64,000 nt of DNA from Cololabis saira (taxonomy: Eukaryota > Chordata > Actinopteri > Beloniformes > Belonidae), in contig NC_084596.1 of NCBI RefSeq assembly GCF_033807715.1, positions 35,674,879 through 35,738,878 of the forward strand. The letters are read 5' to 3'. A program made the translations under genes and the position numbers. The notes beneath the pieces were generated by a model that made no database searches, was not told the origin of the DNA, and saw nothing but the letters and a program-made list of their open reading frames with translations. Below are positions 1 through 10,863 of this stretch, piece by piece. The first letter of the stretch is position 1. Each line of letters starts with the position of its first letter.

Positions 1-654
1 GAGGGAGCACCCTTCACAGATCATCAGCTCATTATAGTACTAACTCACTGATTCAAACTTTCGTTCATATTCTCAGTTTTGGCCAATTAACATTTTTCAG
101 TCAGTCTGGTCTACAGGACTTTGCAATCAGAGGGAGAAAAAATAAATGATATGCAAGTATCTTGCAGAAAACTTGCAGCATAAAAGCTCAGGGGAGGAAT
201 TAAACCTTCATGTTGGGAGATTAAAACAGCAGGGGTGCAGGAACCAGAACGCCTTGCCTTAGAGATGTGCTGAATTCTTATGAATAGCTTTTTGAAATCA
301 TTTATTGCATTAATCAAACCAAGTTTTAGGGAAGGGGATTATACCTACAAGATCATTTACAAGAAGACGGCAGTGATGTGTTTGCATATGTGATTGTATT
401 AGCTATTGCTGTCCTGCCCTGGAAGGTATATCACAGGTAATGGTGTCTATTTATTGACATTTATAAACTTCCAGTAGCTGGAGATAACGGTCCATAAAAC
501 ATGCTAAGCGTTCCATCAGAAATCTTCCCATTTGATCTCAAATGGGATAAACTGTATTCCTGCTAAGGATGCTGTTCCACTTTATGTTGGTTTGTCCTTT
601 AATCTGTTACCCATCTGCAAACTCAGGCCCAATTTTGAATGGATTATACAATTT
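1..654. other. Intergenic, nothing recognised
   Basis: AT-rich unique-looking sequence. The only open frame is a short reverse-strand one with no recognisable domain. I see no exon borders, RNA gene or repeat signature here. Confidence 0.6.
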
Positions 655-1452
655 CAACCCGGCTTCCAAAAAAGTTGGGATGCTGTGTAAGAATGAAATT
701 AAAACAGAGGGCAGTGATTTGCAAGTCTCATAAACCCATGTTTTATTCCTAACAGAACATAAACATAACAGATGTTAAAACTGAGAGAGTTTGCCACTTC
801 ATGAAAATGTTTATTCATTTTGGAAATCGATAGTTGTAGCACATCTCAAAGAAGTTGATCATTTACTGTTGTGTAGCATCCCGTCTTTTTTTCACGACTG
901 TCAGTGCACGTCTGGGAAGTGAGGAGACCAGTTGCTGGGGATTTAGAAAAGGAAGGTTGTCCTGTTATTTTTTTATGCAGGATTCTAGCTGCTCGACAGT
1001 CCTGGGCCGTCGTTGCTGGAGTTTTCATTTCATGACCAATGTTGTCAAGCCCTGGACTGCTGGCGGGCCAGTTCAGCACTCAGACTCTTCTCCTGCAAAG
1101 CCTTGCTGTTGTGATGGGTGCAGTATGTGGTTTAGTATTGTCTTGCTGAAAAATGCAAGGTCTTCTCTGAAAGAGATGTTGTCTGGACGGGAGCATACAG
1201 TACGTTGCTCTAAAACCTGTTGTTCTTTTCAACATCGTTGGTGCCTTTCCACATGTGCAGCCATCACATTCAAAATTACTTAAAGTTTTCCGTGAAATGG
1301 AAAAATGTTGCAGTTTCAACATCTGGTAGGTTGTTGATATTCTGTTGGAAGTGAAATAAGGGTTTATGAGATTTGCAAATCCTTGTATTTTGCTTCTTTT
1401 GGTTTTGTTTTTCAATTTACATTATGCACAGTGTCCCAATGTTTTGGAAATT
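655..1452 (-). mobile_element. Tc1/mariner-type DNA transposon remnant with ~30-bp imperfect TIRs
   Basis: The left end (TTCCAAAAAAGTTGGGATGC near 665) is matched in reverse complement by the right end (CACAGTGTCCCAATGTTTTGG near 1427-1446), giving imperfect terminal inverted repeats of about 30 bp. Between them the reverse strand encodes the C-terminal part of a Tc1/mariner-like transposase. From memory this is a very common teleost repeat whose ends begin with a similar AAAAAAGTTGGGA motif. At about 0.8 kb it is internally deleted. I could not define a clear target duplication. Confidence 0.75.
846..1415 (-). pseudogene. Tc1/mariner transposase C-terminal fragment (broken)
   Basis: The reverse-strand reading contains FQQDNTKPHTAPITTAR, the hallmark second-Asp (QQDN.KPHTA) block of DD34E Tc1/mariner transposases, followed by VLNWPASSPGL, the WPA.SPDL block that precedes the third acidic residue. 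The two halves are separated by an in-frame stop at about 1080. After SPGL the usual P-I-E-N-W is degraded to DNIGHEMK, so the third catalytic residue is lost. The N-terminal DNA-binding region is missing. It is a dead copy and cannot encode an active cut-and-paste enzyme. Confidence 0.8.
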
Positions 1453-1885
1453 AGCTATGTATTATTCTAATTGTGTGTGTACTTCTCATCCCGTTCATGT
1501 TGAGCATTGATAATTGATTGTGACAAATGATAAGTAGATGATTTTATTTCAAAACAAAAACTAGATTTTTATGGTTTTAACAGGAACATGGCAGCAGTTC
1601 TTCCTGAAACAACCCCTCACAGCGGCAGCCTCATGAGCAAACACAGACTGAATAGAAAGAAGTAGCTGTTCTTTTTAATGACTCCCTTCAATGTAATTAA
1701 ATGTGTTATGACAACTATGCTTCATTTTGATATGTGACTCTTCAGTGGAAATCCTAGTCCTGTGTGCCGTTTCTCAATGTCTCCACACCACCCAGGAGGT
1801 ATGGGCAAAGGAATTGTGTTGTGTTCCTGATCATTTTGAACTGACTCAACGTGTGATGAAAAAAACACAGACAACAAAAGACATT
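1453..1885. other. Intergenic, nothing recognised
   Basis: AT-rich sequence between the mariner-type element and the LINE. The small open frames show no recognisable domain. Confidence 0.5.
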
Positions 1886-1889
1886 GTCT

Positions 1890-4305
1890 CGACTTAATAA
1901 TGTCCACAGGTCTGAACATCTCTAACGTCACGGTGACAGATGTTGCTCTGTCGGACCATTCTTGTGTTTTCTTTGAGAGTTTTATTATTGTCAACAGAAG
2001 CTTCCAGACAGAGATCGACAAGAAACCATACGTTGGTGAAAATGCCAGAAGAATGTTCATCCAAATATTCTCCTCCTCGCCCCTCCTCCACCACTCACTC
2101 CTTTAGTTATTAAGTCTGTGGATTAATATTATGGTAAAATTATTGGTATTATTGATACCATTGCCCCCACCAAGGTGAAGGTGATCGCTACTAGAAAGAA
2201 ACCTCCATGGATACTGTAAATGCTGCATGGCTCAGAGCTGAAAAAAGAGTGTCAAAAAGCTGAACGCAGGTAGCGGAAAACTACATCACAGGTTAATTAT
2301 GACATTTATAAAAAAAAAGACTGAGCATATATAATATACAGCTGAGAAATGCAAGGCAGTCATATTCTTCTGATATCATTGCTAAAAACAATAATAATTC
2401 ATGCACTTTGTTCATTACTGTTGACAGCCTAACAAATCCCCCCGAGTCAGTGGACCCTGAACTTCTAACCAACCGTGCCTGTAATGAGTTTGCCTCTTTC
2501 TCTAGTGACAAAATTCAGAAAATCAGTCACTGCTCCTAGGCTAGATGCAGGATATGCACCGCCTCAGAGTCCACTGAAAGAAACCATGACACAACTCATA
2601 AAAACCTAGATGACATCACACATCACCTGCACATCACCACACCACCACGTGCTGCCTTGATACTCTGCCAACAGGGTTTTTTTAAGTGTTGCACATTGTA
2701 TGGTCTCTAGAGATTGGGAAGTTTTCTAGAGATTGTAAATATGTCTCTGCTTTCAGGTAACTTTCCCCAGTGCCAAAGAAGAGACATAATTAAGCCACTT
2801 TTTAAAAAGAACATCCAGGTCACTCGTGAACAGCTATAGACTTGTATCAAACCTCTCCTTTCTCAGTAAAACCATAGAAAAAACTTTATAACCTCCTAAC
2901 ACTAAATGACTGTTTTGATGTTTTCCATTCAGGTTTCCGGCTACATCACAGCACTGACACAGCGCTAGTAAAGGTCTTTAATGCCATCTGCTCCAATATG
3001 GATAGTGGCAACATTTCAGTCTTGGTGTTACTCAGTGCTGCAGTCGACAAGGTCAACCAGAACATTTTGATAGACCGGTTGAAGAACTGGATGGGACCTT
3101 TTGGCATAGCACTTACACTTACCTCTATAAAAGACACAGACTATTTTGTATCTTTAGGTAATTATCTAATTTGCAACTAATAAAAATAATGTATGGCATT
3201 CCCCAAGGTTCAATTCATGGGCCTTTATTGTTTAAAACATTCTACTCCCACTCCCCAAATAATGAGAAGGAACAAAATAGTATACCATAACTATGCAGAT
3301 GACACACAAATCTATATAACAGCCTCATTGAGACAGAAGTGAAGTCAGCCTGTTATCACCTAAAGAACATATAAAGGATTAACGGACTGATTTCTCAGCA
3401 GGATTCAGGAAAACTTGTCCAAGATTTTATCTTCAGTAGACTGGATTACTATAACGCTGTTCTCACGGGTTTCCCTTAAATATCCAATATCCATAACAGC
3501 TGCAGTTAGTCCAGAACGCTGCTGCCTGAGACCTCACTAAGACCAAGAGAGTGGACCATATAACTCCAGTTCTTAGATTTTTACACTGGCTTCCTGTCTG
3601 TCACAGAATAGATGTTGAAATCCTGCCATTGGTTTATAAATATCTGGATAGTCTATTTCCAAAATACATCTCGTTGTCTCCTGTTCCATCATGAACCAAC
3701 CAGACACCCTCAGGTCATCAGGGTCACACCTACTTTCTGTACGTTTAGTTTTTATGCTCCTCACCTGTGGAAACTCAGTTTCTTTGAGTCAAAGTTGAAA
3801 GCCTTTTAATTACTGCAGCATTTCAGTAATCCACCATAATGCACCATAAAAGTTTTATATTCCACATCTCATTTGTTTGTTCTTTTTAACTTGTGTCTGT
3901 CTGACAAAATGTCAGACATAGTTACACTGTCAAGATTTTATCAACAGCACCACCAGTCTAATTGTAACAGGAGTGCAACTAATTCACCTGCTTAAATTTC
4001 AATAAAAACCTTTGAATGAATCATTGTTATACTTGAGTTTGGCCTTCTTTAAGCAACAAACAAACACCCACATGCAAGTCTTTGTCATGATGTTGTTATG
4101 ATGCTTTTCTGTGCTGAGGTGTTTTTTGCACCATGACACTGTGTATTTATACACAGTGTGAAGATGCTTTTTTCCCTCCTCCATCCCAGTGTCATCCTCT
4201 TTTGGAAAAATGGTGCCTTATAACAACTATGGTGCCAACGGTGTTTACCGAAGTCAAATTCCCTGTTTGATATGTTCAAACATTGTCATTAAAGCTGATT
4301 CTGAT
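1890..4305 (+). mobile_element. Decayed LINE (L2/CR1-like), endonuclease end through RT to 3' tail
   Basis: Read across many frameshifts and stops, the plus strand follows the order of an L2/CR1-type ORF2. First comes the end of the endonuclease (GLNISNVTVTDVALSDHSC near 1911-1965), then a linker with TRKKPPW near 2190, then the RT start with FRLHHSTDTALVKVFNAI near 2935. Next is LVLLSAAVDK.N near 3020, the aspartate block, then the catalytic YADDTQIY at 3292-3315. The C-terminal block around 3570-3800 includes a tail resembling the usual LHWLPV...L.YK region. The 3' end near 4280-4305 carries a short GATTCT-type repeat, common at L2/CR1 tails. It is long dead. Confidence 0.8.
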
Positions 4306-5255
4306 TCTGAAAAACCCATTCTAATAACATTTAGCTCAAGTTAAATCAGATGTTTGGCTTAGTAAAGCATGAGGTACTGTATCTTCTATTTATTATGTTT
4401 ATTTCATCTCGATTTGTTTCTCTATTTGTATTCCAGGTTCTAAACCATGCAACTTTATTGTACACTTAGTAATTGTTTCCTTCCATTTCAGTTATCACAA
4501 AAATGTCCCACTCTCCAGCCCCGATTGCATCATCTCCAAAACCTCACAGTTGGTGTCAATTTCATGTGTTTGTTTTCTTCAGCCTGCTGTTCTTGCATTG
4601 CAGGTCTTAGGGAGCTGTTTTTCATGCATCACCATCAACAGAAAGTATTTCTAAGTTATGTCAAAACAGTTTTTTTATATAGCACATTTAAAAACAACTC
4701 TATTTTCCCACTGCGCTTGCAGGTGAAAAAAAAATTGCAAATGATGAAAAAATACACATATCCTTAAATCAGCATCAAATGCAAGCTAAAATAACTGACA
4801 CAACAATTTCACTGGAATAGATTTATTATCCCTAAAGGCTGATTCTCAATAGATTATTGTAAAGTTTTAGCTGCTTCCCCTTGGACTTGGAATTTGCTGT
4901 ACACAATCAAAGATAAATCAAAAATATTATATTTTCATGATGTCCAGACAATGAGTTTCTGCCTTTCTATGGCGTCTGTTCTGATCCCAGAAGGTAACAC
5001 GTGCCTCTTTTATGCCACAATGTCACAAATGCCAACTTTGAGATGTTTCACTGATGAACAATATCAAGTTTGATAATATGTAAATGCCTGATCTGATATG
5101 CATCTAAATCTTCACCCTGTTCTTCATTAGATTTGTACTGATTCAGTTATTTCTAGACTCTAGACTCTAGACATGTTTTATATCTGCTGTGAGTCTGTGT
5201 GTTCAGCCTCCACTCCTATTCATGATATAATTCACCATCCAGTAAGGTAATGCTA
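4306..5255. other. Intergenic, nothing recognised
   Basis: AT-rich sequence with no recognisable coding domain or repeat ends. The 106-residue open frame at 4447-4767 shows no family resemblance and lacks exon-like borders. Confidence 0.5.
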
Positions 5256-5410
5256 AAATTAAGTAGTGTTGACACATTTGTGGACTGGAAACCCTGCAGG
5301 TGTATCCCACATCTCATCTCACCTCTCATCTCTGGGACACACACCGGCAATCATGTGACCCTGAATGGGATGAGGCCAGTGTATAAAATGAATGAATGGA
5401 TGAAGCAGAG
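5256..5410. repeat. Dispersed-repeat tail with GAATGA motif
   Basis: The stretch reading CACCGGCAATCATGTGACCC, then TGAATGGGATGAGG and ATGAATGAATGGATGAA matches, from memory, the 3' tail of a common fish SINE/LINE-derived repeat that ends in a simple ATGA-rich run. It abuts the Harbinger-like element on the right. Confidence 0.45.
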
Positions 5411-5425
5411 TTAGATAAACACTAA

Positions 5426-6156
5426 AGCCTGGGATATACTTGCAGTTCAGACCGCGTACGCATCATGGCCGCCACGCGTATCCTGCGTTCATTTGACGTG
5501 TCGATGTGCACATTCTCAAAAAGACACTGAACGCGTACGCGACCTGCAGTTCTCGCTCTGGCCATGAGTGGCTCTGGTCCCGGTCTCATACCAGCTGGTT
5601 CTGGTCCGATACCAGCTGGTCCCGGCACCAGCTGGTCCCGGTCTGATACCAGCTGGTCCCGGTCAGATACCAGCTGGTCCCGGTTAGACAGCTGGTCCCG
5701 GTCAGATACCAGCTGGTCCCGGTTAGACAGCTGGTCCCGGTCAGATACCAGCTGGTCCCGGTCTGGTACCAGCTGGTCCCGGTCTGGTACCGGCTGGTCC
5801 CGGTCTGGTACCGGCTGGTCCCGGTCTGATACCAGCTGGCCACAAGTGACGACGCGGAGGTCGCTGGTGCCGTTTCCTTTGCCGAGATCGCAACCAAAGC
5901 AATGTTATAATCTCCTACATCATCCAATGGTGTCATATAAACTTGTTTGTTGTTCTAATCTGCTACTGCTACTACCGCTACTACTAAATATTTAATCACT
6001 ACTACTACACAACTGTTCCTCTGCTTACTGCCCCCAATCGGTGACCGCCGGTACGACGCGCTCTCCTCACGTACTACGTGAGCAACGTTGCTGTTGGTGG
6101 TGCACGCGAACGGACGCGAACAGATGTGAACGCAAGCACCAAGTATATCCCAGGCT
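5426..6156. mobile_element. PIF/Harbinger-like non-autonomous element, TAA target duplication
   Basis: The left end AGCCTGGGATATACTTG (5426) is repeated exactly in reverse complement at the right end (CAAGTATATCCCAGGCT, ending 6156). Both ends are flanked by TAA (5423-5425 and 6157-6159), the 3-bp target duplication typical of PIF/Harbinger elements. GC-rich subterminal sequence with many CG dinucleotides (CGCGTACGC motifs) lies inside each end. No transposase or Myb-like gene is present. The interior carries an expanded minisatellite. Confidence 0.8.
5571..5845. repeat. GC-rich minisatellite, 21-bp and 18-bp units
   Basis: About thirteen units of 21 bp (core CCAGCTGGTCCCGGTCTGATA), with some 18-bp variants (GACAGCTGGTCCCGGTTA), run head to tail inside the Harbinger-like element. 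Because most unit lengths are multiples of three, long open frames appear on both strands. On plus they encode SWSRSDT repeats and on minus WYQTGTS repeats. I judge these frames to be by-products, not genes. About eleven CAGCTG palindromes recur at regular spacing. Confidence 0.9.
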
Positions 6157-6159
6157 TAA

Positions 6160-7739
6160 CTTACTCCACACGATACAGACACACACAGTTTATTAAGAAT
6201 CAACATGTTTTTTTTAATCCCCCTATATTTCCATGTAATTCTTTCTTTTTCTTAAATCAATAAATCAATTGAGCAGGTAAATGGGAAAGGCTTTTTTAAA
6301 TAAAATAAAAATATATATGAAACTATATTTCTTGCTGTCACTATAAAAAATGCATGACTTCTTTTCTTTTTTTGCGCAGTTCTGTTCCTTCTCTCCTGTT
6401 TTGTAAATATAAAACTATTAAATAAAAGAGCCATGACGTTTATTGATTGTACAAAGCAGAGGAGAGCTATTTCTTTTGTATTTCTCTCTCTTTATAATCA
6501 CATTTATTTGATTAGCCTGTGAAGCTTTCGTCCCATGCAAAGTAAGAGTCTAGATGTATTCTATAAATCCTTAAAACAGTGGTGATAGTTAATATATCAG
6601 GTTCATCAACCTTTTCCAAACGCTTTGATACGTAAATTTGAGAACTGGATCAACAGTTGTGCTGCATATAAATATGTACTTTCATAAATCATTAATCATG
6701 TACAAAGTCTGAAATGGTTCTGAGTAACATGTTAAGAAAATGTCACTCTGACCTTGTTTTGAAACCCTTTTTTCAACCGGGAGGAAGTTATTTCCACATA
6801 CACTGTTTAAGATGCCACGATGACCTCCATTTGAATCGTTTTCACTTGTCTGGTAGATTTTTGAACTGCTGTTTTGAAATGTTTTGACTGAATCAGAGAC
6901 GAAGTGACAGAAGATTCTAAATAAGACTGACAGCTCTGTCTAGTTTGCTCTCTTTTCAGCACGACCGGTCTGATGAAACTACCACAAACCCTGCTCTTTC
7001 TCAGAAGCACACTTGCCTAAAAGGCAGATTGTCACAGGGATCCAAAACAACATCCTCAAAAAAAGAAGAAAAAAATACCCAACAGCAAACAAACCTTTTG
7101 AACTTTTATTGTGGAAGGAAATCTAACAAAAGAGGTCAGAACGATGTTGAGTTTATAATCTGATGATGTAAATGTGTGTCTGGGTCATTTGAAATGTCTT
7201 TATAGTTTGCAAATATGCTTAATTTTCATGAAACTTGTTGTTTTAACCTCAAACTTTACTGCTGCTATTGTATTTGTTATAACCCTTATTCTTGTTGCTC
7301 TGGGTCTACAGCTGCTCAAGTAAACTGGTTGTTGTCTCTGATTGAGGATAAAGGCTTGACTTTTAATCATCTGCTTGTTGTAAGGCCTATAAGCAGACTT
7401 TGCTGTGAAAGAGGTGTCAGAGCTCTGTGGTAATGAAAATAGCCGCCTCCTGAGAAAAGTAATCAGACAAGGTCCTCTGAGCATCTCTCCTCAGAGTGCA
7501 AAATGTGAAATGATGACACAAGGAGACACTCAGCTCACCTTGAAAATACAAAATCATTTCACAGAACTACAAAGTAACAAGAATGGATGTAGACTTTAGA
7601 AACTTGCAGATGCAATGCAGATGCACACCAGAGCAGAAGCAGAAGAAGAAGAAGAAGAAGACTCAAATAGGAGCTCAATGTCGGTGCAGTGTTGCTATTG
7701 CTCTATGTCTTCCTGACTTCAAAACTGACAAGTGCGGTC
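6160..7739. other. Intergenic, nothing recognised
   Basis: AT-rich sequence. The open frames are short and carry no recognisable domain. A small AGAAGA run occurs at about 7636-7660. No splice-bordered coding block was found on either strand. Confidence 0.5.
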
Positions 7740-7847
7740 GCCCAGGGGGGTTTCTAGACCCCCTGGGGGCCCGAGGCAAGAGAGACCATGGGGCCCCCCA
7801 GAATCATGATGAATGATATCCAGGACCACAGATCAGCAACCAAAATC

Positions 7848-7966
7848 TTTTTAATATTTTTTTATCCCAGATTTTTTCCCATTATATCACCCAGTGCTCC
7901 TACCTAAGTGACAGTCCTGGGCATTGCCATCCTCTACCAACCCAGGGAGGGCCCTGCACTGAGCAA
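7848..7966 (+). repeat. Dispersed repeat, copy 1 (second copy near 59.83 kb)
   Basis: TTTTTATCCCAGATTTTTTC, then ATCACCCAG, GGGCATTGC and GGGAGGGCCCTGCACTGAGC recur with small differences at 59831-59926. Two copies in one window, and recall of the same sequence in other fish, mark it as an interspersed repeat. Confidence 0.75.
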
Positions 7967-8702
7967 TTGTTATGTCCAGTCTCATTGTTCCTTTTATGTG
8001 AATGAAACAACATTCTTTGATTCCTTTTTTTTAATTTTCAGAATCACTAGATTAATGTCAATATTGATTTATTTTCAACAAGTAGGATATCTGCTTATAT
8101 TTTAGCGTGTTATGCACCTATACAGTATGATACAGGTGCTTGATGAACCTCTACCTGTTGCTGGTTGATAGAGCCACAGATAACCAATTAAAAACATAGA
8201 GCAGAGGAAACTTGCTTGATGATAAGGTATTTGCTCAGTGGAAAACACTATAAAGAATTAAATCAACATTCATTTTTTGTTTACTGGGGACTGTGGTAGA
8301 TTAGCTACTTTTCTTTTTTTTCTCCACAGGGCTTATACATGAGACTTCAGCTGCCAGCTAAAACATACATTATCCTAACAAACATCTTAATACACCCAAT
8401 ATTTAAAGAGATATGGTGGTGGTTTAACAAAGATTAATTGAACCTTGGAGTTCACAAATACTACTGCTTACCTGCAACAATCAGACAGTGGAAGTTAGCA
8501 TGGCATTTGCAAAGGCCCAAAATAACTAACATGGGTCCCACCTAGTGGCTCAACTTTATAAATCTTACATAATAAAATGTGAGAATGCAATTACTATTAA
8601 ATAATACTTGGTTTCACTAATTTACTTTACTAATGCGCTGAAACCCATGCTGTTTGCTTTATTTGCACTCTTAAGAAGTAAAAATGATGATAATGCAGCT
8701 GT

Positions 8703-8922
8703 TTTCTCACAATATGAGCCATTATTACATTATGAGCTGTTATTACATTATGAGCGGCGCCAGTAAGGCTCATAATGTAATAAGTTATTACATTATTACA
8801 TTATGCGCAAAGCAGTTATTACTTTATGTGCTCATGATTTTATTACATTATGAGCCGATTATTACATTATGAACTTTAATTACATTTAAGTTATTACATT
8901 ATGAGCCATTATTACATTATGA
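8703..8922. repeat. Irregular tandem array of TTATTACATTATGAGC
   Basis: The 16-bp motif TTATTACATTATGAGC or close variants recurs at least seven times, with two stretches in inverted orientation (GCTCATAATGTAATAA at about 8767). This makes a partly palindromic, AT-rich block around the GC-rich centre GCGGCGCC. Confidence 0.85.
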
Positions 8923-9336
8923 GTTGCTACAGTCCTTTTCTTGTTTTTTTTTTCTTTTCGTGTGGACAGGGGGATACGTTCCCTTCATTTTTTCAAATTG
9001 TGAATCACTAATGCCACAAGTCGATGCTGGCTAGTAAGGGGGCCCCATTAGTGAGATCCCTGACTGTCATCGCAGTGTCTATGGGGGTTTAGAGTTGCAT
9101 CGCTGATATGGAGCCATATCAGCCGTCTGTTGGAGCCCCCTACTATCACCTACAGTAGCTAGTGATAACTTGGAAAGGACGCATGTGGGGCATTTCTGAT
9201 GCGTTGTTGTTGCAGCGTCTAAAGCAGTTCCATTGTTTTGTTGTTGACGTCAGCCGTCCCTCGGGGCCCCCTTCAGCTCTGGCCCCTTGGCAATTGCCTG
9301 GGTTGCCTGCCCCGTTGTTGTGACACCTCTGCGGTC

Positions 9337-9954
9337 ACCATGCATCAGGACTGTGAGTCTGGCCAAAAATCTACTCCTGTATATGCAGATTTAATTTGGA
9401 AAGTCTTAATTTAGTAAAAGTCTGCACTGATGATATCATGTATACAACCTTCATTATGTTTACTGACGCAGAAAAAGTAACTGTGATACTGAATACAATA
9501 TTGCAAATAATATTTACCCTTCAGGCACTTTGTTTTGTAGGTAATGTTCCTGCTCGTGTCCCTTGTTCCTCTCTGTAGCTGCAGGAGTAATTCAGGCGTG
9601 TTGCATCCGAACCTCACATCCCAGTCATCTCCAAACACCTTTAATAATCTATTTTTAATGCTTAGAAGCTTCCTAATCCTATCTCAGTGAAACAACTGCG
9701 TTGCCATGATAAGAGCTCTGTAAATTAAGCAAACATTACATGATAATTAGTGGAATGTCATTTTATTATTACTTGTCATAATGTCTTTATCATTATCATA
9801 TACTATTAAGGTTGCTTACACACTAATATTTGCTAAACCATCTATAACTTTGATTACAGCACGTTGTTTTTTATTAATGTATGGCGTATCATAACATTGT
9901 CACCTGTACATACCTAGTTGCATCAATTTTTCAGCAAGGAATATTTCTTATGAC
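9337..9954. other. Intergenic, nothing recognised
   Basis: AT-rich sequence. No domain, exon pair or repeat end was recognised. Confidence 0.5.
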
Positions 9955-10100
9955 GGCAGAGTCACTCTCTTGTGGGAAGTCTTCTGCAGCACATCCCAAA
10001 GATTCTCAGTGGGGTGAAATCCCGAACACTGTTGTGGTGAATCCATGTGTGAAAATGACATCACCTGCTGTCTGAACTAATTTGTCATGGTTTGAGTCTG
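9955..10100. repeat. Possible Tc1-like repeat fragment
   Basis: Phrases such as GCAGCACATCCCAAAGATTC, TCAGTGGGGTGAAAT and GAATCCATGTGTGAAAATGA resemble, from memory, a common fish Tc1-like repeat. No inverted ends or target duplication are visible. Confidence 0.3.
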
Positions 10101-10131
10101 ATTCCTGAATCCTAAAAATGTCTCTTCAAGT

Positions 10132-10263
<132 letters not shown>

Positions 10264-10715
10264 ACTGTATTTTCCGCACTATAAGGCGCACCTAAAAGCC
10301 TTTAATTTTCTGAAAAAAACGGCAGTGCACCTTATATATGATCATGATTGGGGATATATGATTGGGGTACTGTAGTCGATGTCAGCATTACGGCGCTAAA
10401 ACCGGCAGGGATCGTCACAGACGTTCAAGACAACAGCAGCGATGCTGACTCGCATAATGACTATGACGAGACGGAGCCGGGACTATTGGATGCCGCACTC
10501 GCCCAGCTCTTCTATTCCGACACAGAAGAAGATTTCGAGGGATTCGAGGATGGGGAATGAACTGTTAAAGTTTCCCTCCGCGTTTGTTTTGGGAGTGAAC
10601 AAAGTTTTCAGAAAGCTGGTTTTTATTTTGTTAATAAAGTTTGACTTTACGGTATCTTACCGTATATTACGTGCGTCTCATAATACGATGCGCCTTATGG
10701 TGCGGTAAATAGGGT
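10264..10715 (+). mobile_element. Pogo/Tigger-like DNA transposon, internally deleted
   Basis: The left end TATTTTCCGCACTATAAGG (10268) matches the reverse complement of the right end CCTTATGGTGCGGTAAATA (to 10711). This is a well known teleost terminal repeat associated with pogo-like elements. The interior keeps only the acidic C-terminal tail of the transposase. A TA target is plausible but the exact edges are unclear. Confidence 0.7.
10369..10560 (+). pseudogene. Pogo-like transposase C-terminal tail
   Basis: The frame reads VDVSITALKPAGIVTDVQ, then a run of D/E/S/N residues, then LLDAALAQLFYSDTEEDF and FEGFEDGE before a TGA. A short KAGI-like block followed by an acidic tail ending in SDTEE.FEGF is what I recall for fish pogo-like (CENP-B/JRK-related) transposases. 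The helix-turn-helix and DDE catalytic regions are absent, so this is a remnant inside a deleted element. Confidence 0.55.
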
Positions 10716-10744
10716 ATTCAACAATGGCAGGTAAAAACTCCCCT

Positions 10745-10862
10745 AGTGCGGTAGGCAACCCTGGTCCTAGAGAGCCCCAGTCCTGCATGTTTTAGATCAG
10801 GGGTGGGCATTCCTGGGTCTCGAGGGCCGGTGTCCTACAGGTTTTAGATGTTTATCTGCTTC
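10745..10862. repeat. Dispersed-repeat fragment (GGGGTGGGCA...TTTTAGATGTTT)
   Basis: CAACCCTGGTCCTAGAGAGC and ATCAGGGGTGGGCATTCCTG, then CTCGAGGGCCGGTGTCC and TTTTAGATGTTTATCTGCTT, match a frequent fish interspersed repeat as I recall it. It is truncated where the LINE starts. Confidence 0.6.
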
Positions 10863-10863
10863 A

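Larger units (their letters stand above)
7740..9329. mobile_element. Possible composite repeat bounded by TGCGGTC
   Basis: Two G/C-rich repeat ends face each other: CCCAGGGGGGTTTCTAGACC at 7741 and GGCAATTGCCTGGG...CCCGTTGTTGTGACACC ending near 9327. Each is bordered by TGCGGTC (7733-7739 and 9330-9336). This may be a target duplication of an element about 1.6 kb long. The ends are not clear inverted repeats of each other, so the interval may instead be several neighbouring repeats. Confidence 0.35.

Noticed and set aside
5564..5995. 143-residue ORF with SWSRSDT repeats
   Set aside because: It is explained by the minisatellite inside a Harbinger-like element; the opposite strand is equally open.
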